Shown here: positions 22,762-34,244 of the stretch, piece by piece
Position numbering within the stretch: the stretch's first letter is position 1
Layout of the letters: each line of letters begins with the position of its first letter
Assembly: GCF_002104995.1 (NCBI RefSeq)
Contig: NW_024468258.1
Location: forward strand, 248,001 to 312,000
Origin: Linderina pennispora
Lineage: Eukaryota; Kickxellomycota; Kickxellomycetes; Kickxellales; Kickxellaceae
Direction of reading: 5' to 3'
Length of the DNA stretch: 64,000 nucleotides
Translations under genes and position numbers: made by a program
Notes under the pieces: generated by a model
The model's input: the letters and a program-made list of their open reading frames with translations, nothing else
The model's database searches: none
What the model was told of the DNA's origin: nothing

Positions 22762-23810
22762 ATGTCCTACCTCTTCATTTCAAAACTACGCAACAACCCA
22801 AGGAATCCAGCTAAAAAGGCAAAGAAAGATGCTCAGTGGAAGCGCCATCTCAAGGTGCCTGCCGACCGCAAGTTCCCTGCAGTCGACTCTTCTATGTTAG
22901 GCAAGCCTGGGCATACCAACAGCGCATGCGACGACGACTACTACATGCAGGTATACGCGTTGAACAAGCCGCTCTGCCCTGACCCTGCCTATGCTGTGGA
23001 ATTTGCTCTCATTCGCGCCGAGGCTGTTAAACTTGGGTGGGGCGACGGTTCCTACGAAACCGACTATGTCGAGCCAGACCCTGACGCGAAGCGTATCTAC
23101 GATTCTGATGTGGACAAAATCAAGGCACAGACCTCTGCTGCCAGCAAGGCGGCATGGCTTATTCCTATGGTCTCGGAATATGTTCTCCGGACTGTTGGCA
23201 ACCACTATGTTTTCGAAAATGAGGAAGCCTACAAGAACCCCCATATCATGATGCTGAAGGCGAGCAAGGCGTCGGATGTAATTGGGCTTATGTCGTCGGG
23301 GCTTTTGTACTATTCGGTTCTGCACTGGGCTGGCTATAGGAAGCCATATGATGTTGTTGGCTTGCATTTGGATGATGCCGTCGTCCCGAAGCCCCTAGCC
23401 ACTCGTCATAGCCACCTTCCACCGACAGCAGCGGTTATTTCGCTTGTTGATCGCGCAGGAAAGCACATGATGGCTAACGGATTCACATATGACAGGCAAC
23501 TGCAAATTCAACGCAGAAATGAAGGTAGTCGAACTCATGGCAGCGATGGTCCGCAAGGATCCGTTGAAGTACCATCCATATTCGATAAAGTACAATATCC
23601 TGCCCCTGACTGATTCGGCGAAGGACAGATATGACAGGGCTAAGGAAGATGGCGCTTCGGATGGCTCCAATTGCTAGGGCATTTGTCGCTGTTGTCATGC
23701 CGAATTCGCCGTTGATGAGAGCAGCGCCGCTGAGGAAGGTAGCTGACAAGCGCCGCATTGCGTTTGAGGAAGCAAAGCGTGAGTTCCGCACGCAACTGAT
23801 GGTCCAGTGA
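22762..23810 (+). CDS. Uncharacterised protein of about 348 residues, frameshifted
   Basis: The start MSYLFISKLRNNPRNP at 22762 follows a TATA box. The protein is soluble and charged, with no signal peptide, membrane helix or known motif. Distinctive segments are DYYMQVYALNKPLCPDPAYA, ETDYVEPDPDAKRIYDSD and KYHPYSIKYNILPLTDSAKD. Two +1 frame changes are needed: near 23490 (NCKFNAEMKVVELMAAMV resumes) and near 23640 (ARAFVAVVMPNSPL resumes), ending at 23808-23810. Continuity of good coding sequence across each break argues that they are indels, not a true end. Confidence 0.55.
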
Positions 23811-24043
23811 GTTCGAAAAGCTGGGCGTCTGACAAACACGCCGAGTAGTTAAGCTTCTGGCTAGCACTGACATGGCACGAGTATTGTTCCTGCTGCTGAT
23901 CGCACAATAAATCCCTGTTGATCAGCCCCTGGTACCAAACAATGTGGTGACGAGCACAACACGGCTATGGAAAGCCTCTTTAACTCTCCATATGCTCGAT
24001 TATTCCGGCCCCTGTCTTTCTTGCTACAACCTAGTCGTCTAAA

Positions 24044-27000
24044 ATGAGCACAAATTCGCACACACCCAGAGAAATGTGGCCAGTCGGCGTGCGGCGGTCG
24101 CAGTTACAAAGACAGCTGGCCGCCACTGGCACCCGCATATTCACCAAAGACTCTGGCGAGCCATACCAAATCAGCATTGGCGAGTTTACCAGCCGCGATT
24201 TGGTGTCCACAGCTATAGCCAGCAATGGCGGTGCAGTGCTTGATTTTAGAGATGCGGCACAGGCCGACATGATTCTAGACATCGTACCGTACCGCCCGTA
24301 TGCACGCAGAACATACTTGCCGGCTCTCGTAGCCGACAGTTTGCGAGCTGGCAAACTAGTCGATGTTACAAAATACCGAGTAAGCCCTGCAAACAAGCAG
24401 CCGCCAAGCAGTCTGGGAAGGACGCGTGTAGCCGACAGAACTAGCATGTATGAAGCACACACAAGACCGCTGCTGGAGGCTCCTGGCGGCGCGAAACGGC
24501 GTGTCAGCGATCTAGTCATCGGCTATACAAACGAGGAATTGGACCCAGAGGACCGGATCACAGACATTATACTGTCTAGCAAAGCACAAAGCTTGGAGCA
24601 GCTCCGCGAACGCGAGTCGTCTAGTACGGGTAATTTTGCCGGGCATGTTTATCAGCTGCAGTCAGAGCATGGCAAAACAGCGCTGCATACAGAGTTGCAA
24701 GAGTCGCAAGAGCTTGGCGATAAGACTAGCCAGAGGCTCCAGGCACCACAGCCAAGAGAGCGCACTATTGCAAGCACATCTCGGCGCCGGACAACAACGC
24801 CCAGCCGGTCCATGCTGCTGAGCAGCCCCGGTTCAATATCAGCAGCCTCGCAGACCAGAAGCAAAACTCCACCAGCAGCCAGGCAGGCCACAGACTGGCG
24901 AGCAGTGGTGGACAGGCGCAGCAGTTCGAGACAAAAGCCCACACTAGCACGCAGGCAGAGCGCACTGGAAATCGTTTCGCGAATTGCCTACCCAGCCGTC
25001 GACATCGAATATCGATGTTCCCAGTGATGCTCTCAGTTCAGAGAGCTACCAGGCAAGTCCTGAGCTAGCGATGCCCGATATGCTAGAGCCGATGGACGAG
25101 AACTACGAGTTTGTGCGCACTGATACGGGCAATGGGCAGGCGATGCTTACTGAGGATCAGCAACCCGGTGGTGTTCCAGAATCACAGCCGACAAACCCAG
25201 ATGCTGGCGACTTGATTGGTATCTACTCGTCCGATGGCGAGTACCCAGACGCGGAGTCGCTATTGAGGGACCGAGCGACGACTGCTGCCAGCGAAGAGCA
25301 GGGCGAGGAGCCGGCAGCCTTCGAGTCAGCACAGGAAATGGAAAGCAGATCAGCGAGTCCTGAGCTAGTCAGCAATACGCCGCCAATGGTCAAGGTGCTG
25401 GGCAAGCGGCGGCGCAAGCAGCGCAGTGCTCCTGAGGACTACGGGCAGGCTGCAGTGCCAGTGGTTCTTAACGAGGATTCCGGCGCAGAGGGTGCTAGCT
25501 TGTCGAGTCCAACGCACTCCCCGGCAGGACTGGATGACAGGGCAAAGACGACACCGCAGCGGCGGCGCTCGGATGCCATGCGCAGCTATACGCCGTATTC
25601 GGCGTCGAAGCGCATCCGCATGAGCAGCTCAGATTCGCCGCTGATGGCTAGTCTTGCTGTCGAGCTACAAGACAGCGGAGAGCCAGCAGGTGCCAAGCAG
25701 GGGAACATGGCTCTGGAGACTGCCGAGCAGAATAGAGAAGGCGCTGATGCAGCAGATGAGGAGGCAATTTCAGCTGACAGAATACCCCCTAAATCCAGTT
25801 CTCTACTGGAGCCTGCACTGGCAAGCTCGCGACCAGCATCAAAAAGCTCATTGCCCAGGTCCAAAGCAGCAGAGGAACCTGAACTTGGCGATGGATCAGA
25901 CACCAACACGTCGCCGATCCTGAACAGTTCTGATGTAGAGGAGGAAAGCCAGGAGGTGGATGCGCGGTTGTCTGGGTCATCGAGAAAGCGGCGGGCCAGG
26001 GACTCGGTGACCCCCGTGCGCCGGTCATCCAGGCTCCGACAAAAGAGCGAGCAGCTCACCGAGTCGGGCGGACTGCAGAAACCCGCCCAGCCCTCACCAC
26101 TGTCGCAGAATGGCAAGGCAAAGAACCCCGGGAGCGGCCGCCAGTCGAAGCGCGGCCGCAGCCTGCCAATGCGAAACACTGCGCGCAGGGGCAAAGGCCC
26201 GCTGCGCAGACCAAAGAACTCGGCGCTGTCACACAGTGCTGTTCTTAGCCAGCCAGCGGCAGCGGCTACTGGTAATGCGCAGGCACCTGGCAATGAGAAG
26301 CAGGTTAGCAGTACAGCGCCTTTGCCCCAGAGCCAGATGCTATGTAGTAGCAGCACATCGAGCGATGCTGAGTCGAGGACATCGGAGCCGGAAGTCCAGG
26401 GCAATGGTGTGTCTGCCAGAGCGTCGCGATAGCTCAGCCAGCCCTGAGCAGCTATCATCGGGGAAGGGGCAGAAGAGGCAGGATCCGAGGGAGAGGAGTC
26501 CGGCGAGCATACACCCACCCTCACACGGAGCCTTGCTGGCATGTTCTCGCCAGGAACCCTGGCCACCAACGACACTGATGCGCTCGAGACCGAAAACTGG
26601 CGTCCGGCATCCGAAATGCTGGACGAGCTTGACGGATGCAGGACCAGCAGCTATCCAGAAGCAGCCAGCGCCGGCGGAAAGTCCTGGGCGCACCAGCGCA
26701 TCGAGGCAGACCCGGCTCCAGCACCGACGTATCTCGTCGCACCACCAGCTGTCGTTCTGCGAGCAAGTGCTGCTTTCGCTCGACCACCGGCAGCAGACCA
26801 ACAGCAGCCGGGTGAACGAGTCGCTGCCGCAGTCGCCTGCCACGCCCCGGCGCACAGTGCCTATGCACTTGCGCTCGGTCATCTCCCCGCCGTCGTCGCC
26901 GGCGCAGGCCACGGTGATCGGCGGGACGATGCGGGTGTATGGCGACAACGAAGTCGAGATGTCGATGGCCGACAAGGAGCTCATGTGCCGGCATGTCAAG

Positions 27001-27253
27001 GGCCTGATTGTCGGCACTCCAGTGCTCGCCAGACGAGGCCCTGAGGGTGCTCTACATGTGCAGCGGCAACTGGGGGCTGGCGCGCGGCTGGATCCTGGCC
27101 GGTAGCCAGCGGCCGCATGGCGCATGGACCGCCGAGGAGGACTCGCTGCTGCTGCAGGGCACCGACATCGACGACATGCACAAGATCCGCGAGAAGCGCA
27201 GCACGGCCGAGGTGTACCGGCGGCTGCAGTTCTTCAACGAGTACTATTCGTAA
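24044..27253 (+). CDS. RAP1: Rap1-like telomere protein (TERF2IP/Rap1 family), frameshifted
   Basis: The N-terminus (24130-24400) fits the Rap1 BRCT domain: RIFTKDSGEPYQISIG, ASNGGAVLDF, ADMILDIVPY, then YLPALVADSLRAGKLVDVTK, the same order as human TERF2IP. A weak Myb-like segment may follow (YTNEELDPEDRITDIIL ... TGNF ... EHGKT, 24520-24680). About 700 residues of acidic, Ser/Pro-rich disordered sequence come next. The C-terminus (27010-27250) fits the Rap1 C-terminal domain: SPDEALRVLYMCSGNWGLA, then HGAWTAEEDSLLLQGTD and EVYRRLQFFNEYYS at the stop. Rap1 proteins bind telomeric Taz1/TRF proteins through that domain, or DNA directly in budding yeasts. Frame changes occur near 24990, 26430-26460, 26650 and 27010. 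Homology is inferred from motifs; confirmation needs a structural comparison. Confidence 0.7.
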
Positions 27254-27330
27254 CCAAAAAAAGCATTAATGGCGAGCCAAAACTGGCCTCATCTGGTATC
27301 CTGTATATTGGAAAGTCTGAGAATGGAGCA

Positions 27331-28605
27331 TTACATGATGATCTCGTTGTGCTGGTTGCTGCCCAGATCCTTGTGCGGCAGCACAATGGAGTTGCGGATG
27401 AAGACCTCGTCCTTGACGTGGACGTCCTCACCCAGGATGCAGATGCTGTTGACCTTGCGGCCGGCGTGCGTCAGCTCGTCGATATCGTCGGTGCTGGCCA
27501 CCGGCGAGCCCTCGACACGACCCCACTTGCCAATGCGGCAGTCCCAGCCGACGATCGCATGCAGCACTGCTGCGTTCTCCTTGATGTGGACATTGTCCAG
27601 CACAATGCCGTCGTTGATGCGCACGCCCGGACCAACCACCACACGCGCGTGGATCGAGACGTTGGGGCCGAGGCGGGCCGTCGGGTGGACCTGAGCCGTC
27701 GGGTGAATGTAGACCGCGCCGGTGATCTCCGGACCGCCGTCGGTCTGCTTGGCCAGCAGCGCAGGCGTCTCCTTCAGCGCCTTCTGCAGATACAAGGCAT
27801 TGGCGGGCACTGCTGATGCAGCCGACTTGATCTGGCGCCAGAAGCCATGGCAGACAAAGGCGCTGAGCTTCTTCTCGGCTGCCATCTGGCGCAGCACATC
27901 CTGCTCAAGCCGCAGGCGGTTGATGTCCTGGCTGCCATCCTCGTCGTCGGCTGCACGCCCATATGCGTTCTCCTTGGCGCGCTCGTGCTCGAACTCGGAC
28001 GCGCGCCTGTCCATCGCCTGCGCCAGGAAGCGGAAGATCTCGTGGTCAAACACAAACACACCCGCCGACGCCAGATCCGACACATACGTCTCGGGCTTCT
28101 CCACGTAGTGCTCCGCCAGCTTCGTCTCGTTGTCCACCACAACGCACCCGTACTTGTTCGCCTGCGACCGATCCACCTTGGTCACCATGATTGTGCCCAG
28201 CCGCCCGTGCCGCTCGTGCTGCTTCAGCAGGTCGTTCAGCGGGAACGAGCAGCAGATGTCCGTGTACAGCATGAAGATGTTCTTTGGCGACCCCCGCTGG
28301 ATCTGGTCGCGGAAGTGGAAGAACCCGCCCGCCGTCCCCAGACGCGAGTACTCGCGCAGGTACTTGAACGTGATCTCAGGGAACTCCTCCTGGCACTTGT
28401 CCAGGAACGGCCGGAACACAAAGTCCTCAAAGAACCCGAGCAGGATGATCTCCTTCAGGTCCTTGACCGCCGACAGCGCCTTGATCTGGTGCCAGATAAT
28501 CGGCCGCCCGCCCACCGGGAACAGCGGCTGCGGCAGGTGCATGCTGAGCGGACGGAACCGCGTCGCGCGCGAGGGCCCACCAACGAGAATAACCGCCTTG
28601 TTCAT
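27331..28605 (-). CDS. Mannose-1-phosphate guanylyltransferase alpha-like (GMPPA)
   Basis: Intact, 424 residues. The N-terminal nucleotidyltransferase domain starts AVILVGGPSRATRFRPLS and has FPVGGRPIIWHQI and MLYTDICCSFP. A left-handed beta-helix (hexapeptide repeats such as IHPTAQVHPTARLGPNVSIH and NDGIVLDNVHIKENAAVLHA) fills residues about 290-424. Length and the altered nucleotide-binding loop (GGPSRATRF rather than GGxGTRLRPLT) fit the alpha subunit, which regulates GDP-mannose synthesis together with the catalytic beta subunit. GDP-mannose feeds N-glycosylation, GPI anchors and cell-wall mannan. It ends 78 bases from the convergent Rap1-like gene. Confidence 0.93.
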   Translation of the reverse strand: MNKAVILVGGPSRATRFRPLSMHLPQPLFPVGGRPIIWHQIKALSAVKDLKEIILLGFFEDFVFRPFLDKCQEEFPEITFKYLREYSRLGTAGGFFHFRDQIQRGSPKNIFMLYTDICCSFPLNDLLKQHERHGRLGTIMVTKVDRSQANKYGCVVVDNETKLAEHYVEKPETYVSDLASAGVFVFDHEIFRFLAQAMDRRASEFEHERAKENAYGRAADDEDGSQDINRLRLEQDVLRQMAAEKKLSAFVCHGFWRQIKSAASAVPANALYLQKALKETPALLAKQTDGGPEITGAVYIHPTAQVHPTARLGPNVSIHARVVVGPGVRINDGIVLDNVHIKENAAVLHAIVGWDCRIGKWGRVEGSPVASTDDIDELTHAGRKVNSICILGEDVHVKDEVFIRNSIVLPHKDLGSNQHNEIIM

Positions 28606-28834
28606 TGTCGAATGTAAGTAGAATAGATGAGTGATTAGGTCTGAAAGCCAAAGTGCGAAGAAAAATTTTATTTCCAGCTCAGCAAAAGCAGAAAAGGGAA
28701 AAGCAAAACAACGGCGACGTGTGGAACTGCATCATTCTTGGGCCCCCACATTCGCTTTGTGCTGACGTTCACTCAGGCCACCCGCACGTTCTTTGCACGC
28801 TTCTTGCCGATCGCCCAGTCCCACGCACGTTCGC

Positions 28835-30719
28835 TCACTCTTGGCTCCGGTACACCACATGCTGGATGACCAGGATGGCGCTGCAGATGCCCTTTGCAAT
28901 ACTGCGCCAGGATATAACCGAGAGATCCAGACCAAACGGCATCTGATACAGACACAGCGTCCACACAAGGGCAAGCTCCACTACAACGAGCATATGGTAT
29001 TTCGCCGACAGGAACTCTGTTGACTTGGTCCTGTACACGGACCTAAGACAGGCAGAAAGCTCCATCACCGGTGCTACGCTGCTCAAATACGACCTGGCAG
29101 TCATGAGCATTGGCAGCCAGCCCGTGATGACCAGCTCGAGCCCTTTCTGCACAAAGTGCTCTGGTGCAGATAGAATCGCCCACAGAGTCCGGATGCAACA
29201 GCTGCATAGGCGAGCAGTGGCGACGAGTAATGCCGCAGCAGCATAGGCATACGTTTTTGCCGTCATCCATAGCCCGGAAGAGCTAGTATCGGCTCTCTCC
29301 TCTCCTGCTTTTTCCAAACTCGCCAAAGCTTCCTGGCCTGGACTGCCATGAAAGAAATCGATGCCTTCAAAAATGCAGCCCCAGATTCCAAAAACCGTTG
29401 AACTAGTAAATCTAAGCAACATCTGGTCGAATCTTCGGTAGGGTCCAGGATAGCTTATATCGGGTACTGTCCTCGGGCTATCGATATTTGCATCAACCTC
29501 ATAACACCCCAGTTGGCAATGTCGTCTGTGCTCTCCGGTCTGCCAGAATAAATTCCGGTATGATAATGCCTGTCGAAACATCGCATAGTCCCAGACTTCA
29601 CCGGCAGTAGAATTAACCCAGTAGACAGTGTTGCAATGTAATGTCCTTGATGTGTACGGGATGTTCCGATGGAAAGTATATCTGGCTGTCTATAACCTGC
29701 CTGTGTCTACCTGATGCTAGGAGGTCCGCATAGTCCTTCCAGATCGTCAGCTATCTTTGTGAATCATACTCTCCCAGCCTGTACCAATGCACCGCGTAGC
29801 TTCCAGGATCGAATATCGAATGTTGGACTGGTACACAGGCATCGGTTCTGTTCTCGTCGCCGTATTCACGTCAGATAAGCGGTGTCACCATGTCTGTGGA
29901 ATCGTATGGTATCGTCATGTATAAGCTGGCGGCACATACGTAAAGTTTGTCCTGCCTTCGGTCATTTCTTGCAAACTATCAGCAACGCTCATACTTGGCT
30001 TTCCAACCCAGATGGGAAAGAATGCGCGATCTGTAAACCCATGGTCCTCCAGGTGCAGCTTCCACACAGTCCTTTTTCCGTGTAATCAGAGTTGGACAGG
30101 CATAGTCCATCCGCTTCCGAGCCTCCATCTCCGTCAAGTTGGTGAATGGAAAGTTGGCTATCGTGATTCCCATGATGTCCTGCATGACCTGCTCGCCATG
30201 CGGGAGTCGCTGATATTCGGATACCGGCGTGAACTGGCCTGCCTCCTGCGCAAATATATGCACGTACAGGTTACCTGCTTGCGGAGACACCATCAATGTC
30301 TTGTACATCTCGGTGGCAGACTTTACGCGCAAGGAATTCTGGGACTTTGATCCGTGACGCGCTTGGTCAACGACATGTACTTGTTTTCTACTGTCCGCGG
30401 TTCAATATGCCATACCTCGGTGGCCTGGCTGGAAGAATGACTCAGGTCTCGTACCACCAATCCTCACGGATCAGACACATATACCTTGGCTTCATACTCG
30501 AACGGCGCCTAGCCATGCGTTGTTAGAAGACTGGGTCTGAACCATTCCTAGCTTGGCAGCGGGATAAAGTAAAGGTATGTGTGTCGACGGGAAGGCTATA
30601 ATGCAATAGAAAGATACAATTGTATAAATAGCCCGCAGCAGCATGAAAATACCGGCTAAAAAAGCTGCACGCTGCATAAACCGCGCTATCGCCGCGCTTG
30701 GATCTCTAGCTGACCACAT
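28835..30719 (-). pseudogene. Broken membrane-protein gene, weakly CLPTM1-like
   Basis: Coding-like segments follow one another on the minus strand but in changing frames with several stops. The first (30719-30492) begins MWSARDPSAAIARFMQ and has one transmembrane helix, followed by YEAKVYVSDP. The next (30330-29980) has GNLYVHIFAQEAGQFTPV and ILSHLGWKAKYER, which recall the lumenal half of CLPTM1/CLPTM1L proteins. The last (29580-28835) has several hydrophobic helices (YAYAAAALLVATARL, YHMLVVVELALVWTLCLY). I did not find the conserved CLPTM1 loop FLAFKND, so the name is weak. Breaks are more frequent than in neighbouring genes and the base composition is AT-richer, so this may be a true pseudogene. 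Confidence 0.35.
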
Positions 30720-30980
30720 GTAGGCTATCAGGAGATGAATGTAGGAGCTAGGTGTAGGAAACTGAGGAAGACTTGTGTTGAGGGAGAAGAGATGAAGACA
30801 AGCGATGGCGCCTTGAATTTATTCGCATCCACATTCTATGCAAATCATGTGTCACCGTAATCGAATGATGCAGGCCAATGACCCTGTAGCGATCTACACA
30901 GCAAAGGATATTCGGAAGCTGAAACCACAACATCAGCTACGATTGCCAGTGCTGCAGCACTTGAAATTGGGTTCATGGGC

Positions 30981-32653
30981 CTACAGCTTCGCATTGGTCC
31001 TTGCCAGATACCGCGTCTTCAGCTCGCGCCGTAGTATCTTGCCTGATGCATTGCGCGGAATAGCGTTGATGGTTGTGACACCACCGCGCAGCTGTTTATG
31101 TCCAGCAACCCTGGCCGCAACAAACGCCTGAACTTCCATACACAACATAGCAGCCCTGCCCCTGTCCGTTCGATTGGCTATGTCGTCCAGCACCACGTAT
31201 GCCATGGGGACCTCGGTCCCGCGCTGCGGGTCATCAATTCCAATGACTGCAGCATCCTTGACTGCACTGTGCATAAGGAGGACCCCTCAAGCTCCGACGT
31301 AGATACTTGCTGGCCCTTGTACTTTATCAGCTCCTTGATCCGGTCGGTGATGAAAATATGGCCGGTTTCGTTGATGTACCCGATGTCGCCTGTATGAAAG
31401 AACCCGTACCCATCGATAACCCGCGCAGTTTCTTCAGGCAGGTTGAGATAGCCCATCATGACTCTGTCCCCACGGACGCACAGCTCACCTTCCTGGTCAG
31501 CGCCGAGTTCGTTGCCATTCTCATCAACGAACCTGACCTCGCAGTTCGGGGCATGGAAACCAACCGAGCCAGCGATTGGCAAATAAGACGACATGAGGGT
31601 GAATCCGCCACAAACCTCCGTCAAGCCGTATCCTTGGGAAGGGCTGGCTGGAAGAAGTCTAGATACACCCTCTAGGGTGTCCTTGGTTACGCTGGCAGCA
31701 CCACATGCCATATACTGAAGCGATGATAGATCATATTTGCTCAAATTCGGGTGCTTTACAATCTGCGTGAGGATGCTGGGAACGACAGTCGTGGCTTGGA
31801 TCTTGAAACGGGCAATTGCCTGTAAGAATGCGTCGATGCTGTATTGAGGCAGAATATACTGCGTCTTGGCATTCGCAACATGATTGTGCAGAAATGTAGC
31901 GAGTCCAAAAATATGCGCATACGGAGAAATGACGAGATAGCGCTGCACCGCACTGCCTGGCTTGATCCCACTCTTGAGAGCCAGGAACGCAGCCAAGCTG
32001 TTCAGACTAGTGCTACCACTGACCATATTGAGGTGGCTCAGCACAACGCCCTTTGGCTGACCAGTGGTGCCCGACGAGTAGACAATCAATGCCGGCGTGC
32101 TGGCTGCTTCATCTTTCGTTTTAATACTCAGGCGCCTGTACGGCTTGTCTGAAAGTACGCTGCGGAAGCTTCTGTACAAGTAACCCGGTAGCGATTCTCC
32201 GTATACAATGATGTTGTGGGGTTGGATATCAACTAGCCCTTGATCCATGGCCTGGCTAATGACCAGCCACTGCTGCTTGGTGGTAAAAACAACCTTTGCC
32301 TTGCAGTCGTTTAGCTGATACGCAAGCTCGGAAGCATTGAACGCACTACTTGCCGTGCAGCACACTGCGCCAGCAGCCAGAATCCCATAGTACGTCGGTG
32401 CGTAGAGTATGCAGTTTGTGGCGAATATCATGACAATGTCGCCTTTGCTGATGCCAAAATCATTCACCAGCCCTGAGGCAATCCTGTTATGCATGTAATC
32501 GAGTTGGCCGTATGTCAGCGTCGCTTGGGCACCGATATCGATAAACGCTTTTGTGTCGAGCTTGGCACCGTTGGCCTTGGCGGCCGACAGGAAGTAAGTC
32601 GGGATATCGACTGTAGGAATTTCAACAGGTGGTGCGATACTCTTAAAAATCAT
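30981..32653 (-). CDS. Peroxisomal acyl-CoA ligase (4-coumarate-CoA ligase-like, ANL superfamily), frameshifted
   Basis: An adenylate-forming enzyme that activates a carboxylic acid to its CoA thioester with ATP. The start MIFKSIAPPVEIPT is at 32653-32651. The P-loop ALIVYSSGTTGQPKGVVLSH lies at about 32100-32040, the A5 motif SQGYGLTEVCGG at about 31620, and the A8 motif GDIGYINETGHIFITDRIKELIKYKG at about 31390-31310. The C-terminal lid ends with the A10 motif IPRNASGKILRRELK. The last three residues are AKL, a canonical peroxisomal targeting signal type 1. One frame change sits near 31275 in a G/C run, between TSELEG and LLMHSAVKDAAVIGI. Substrate could be a medium-chain fatty or aromatic acid. 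Confidence 0.9.
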
Positions 32654-33629
32654 GATATCAAAGTGATGAGGCAGTGACAAAAGAAGAGAATAAATGAGAA
32701 GAGAAAAGGAGAGGGTAGTTTACATTGCTCGCCACCTTCACACGTCTGGCCACTAGTGTTTTAGGAAGCACACTATTACTCATGTCATGTGCGAATAAAT
32801 TTGGACATCCTATTGTTGCAACCAGAACAACGGGACTATACGTGTTTTCAGGTGTGTAGTAGATCAGAGATGAAGGCATAAGCTAAGGCGCTAATGGCAA
32901 ACATCACATTCTGCGAGACATGGTATCTTCAATACCAAAGGGCTACAACTTTGGAACTAGATTACAGCAGAAGCGAATAGAGTAGTATATCGATCTGGTT
33001 CAGCAACGACGCAGGGCCAGCTCTGTATGTCAGCTGATATTGGCAGCGGTTTGCTTATGTTGGAATTCAAATCGAGTGCAGCTGAATAATAAATGTGCAA
33101 AGCTACAGCACGGCTCCAATTGACTTATACCGCAATAGCAAGTTGAGTAAAAAACCTGTAATAACGTACTCTTCTTCAAGAACCTGTTTATAAAAGGGCG
33201 GTATGCAGCCTGTCCTACAATCTTCTGTGCATCAGCAAACTCATCAGATGTGTAGCGAGTTGCAGTATTCACGGGATGATATGAAAGGCTGTGTAGCTAC
33301 TGCAAAAGGTATTTTCTGCGAAAGCCTCGCTAACCGGTACAAGACGAAGGCAGGGTATGCCTGAGAGTAAGCTGAAGGCTAATTCCCACAAAACACCCAC
33401 AGCTGTATTGCTCTGGGCAGTCTCCACTGCCATCAATCGGTTTCCTAAGGCTTTTTCTTGAGCAATGTCACATCGGAAATAAGTGTGTGAGCTGGCAAAG
33501 CTCCTCCATTATAAAATACTTCCCCAGTGACATACTTGAGATGCAATGATTTCAAATGAAGATGTTTTTATGAAATTCGGTTAAATTCCTAAAGATGAAA
33601 GTTACCAGACTCACCTTGCAGCCATCGCT
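32654..33629. other. AT-rich intergenic region with coding-like fragments
   Basis: Minus-strand fragments such as SDEFADAQKIVGQAAYRPF (about 33260-33200) look coding. A strong splice donor, AAG|GTGAGT, lies at about 33616-33608 on the minus strand. No complete gene can be assembled. It may be the continuation of the decayed gene to the right. Confidence 0.3.
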
Positions 33630-34200
33630 GCAGTTACTGTTCCATATCCATATTCGGATATAGACCTGTGCTGCATAAGCCTGGGACCCTTTTACGCCTC
33701 TCTGCCCCTCTCCACAGACCATTCAGCAAGTATGTTTTGCTTACCTCGCCATCGTTATCCCACAGCCAGGGAACAACAGAATAGCTGACTACCGGTGGTA
33801 GCCACCTAATGCCGAGAAAATTCGCTCCATGTCTCTTTTTTTCGATTTCCCCTATGGCATCATCTGTTGATATGAGTAATTTGCAACGAATAGAGCCCTC
33901 TATCACCCATGCACGCAAGGAAATAGACAAAAATATGGCGCGAGTTCTTGATCTCCAGAGGAAAATTAGTGCGCATTGAGATCCCAGCAGTGACAAAAAG
34001 TCCAAGTGTAAAAGCTTGCGCATTCGCAGGTTGGCCTCCTCCCATTCTCTTTCCCCTGTAGTTCCCACGAGTAGTATTTCAAACGAACGTATCCAATACA
34101 GGCACCAAAAGTAAGAATCTCGCAGTTGTACCTGCACTTGTACACGGTGATACTCCAGCACACACGCATACGCATAAACAATACCAACTCATATACTGCC
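33630..34200 (-). pseudogene. Decayed ABC transporter (ABCC/MRP-like) fragment
   Basis: Three consecutive minus-strand segments in three frames match the order found in ABCC exporters. VRLKYYSWE (about 34090-34060) is the near-universal intracellular-loop motif of that family. EREWEEANLRMRKLLHLDFLS (34050-33985) fits the loop helix after it. MRTNFPLEI (33975-33945) recalls the LRFPL motif. A GTAAGC donor follows at about 33745, and GSQAYAAQ at about 33685-33660 recalls GSVAYVPQ of the first nucleotide-binding domain. No Walker A motif is visible. The evidence is motif order only, so a low confidence is given. Confidence 0.3.
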
Positions 34201-34244
34201 AAATTGTCGATGTAATTGAGGTGGTCAATCAGGCTGCCAGCGTG

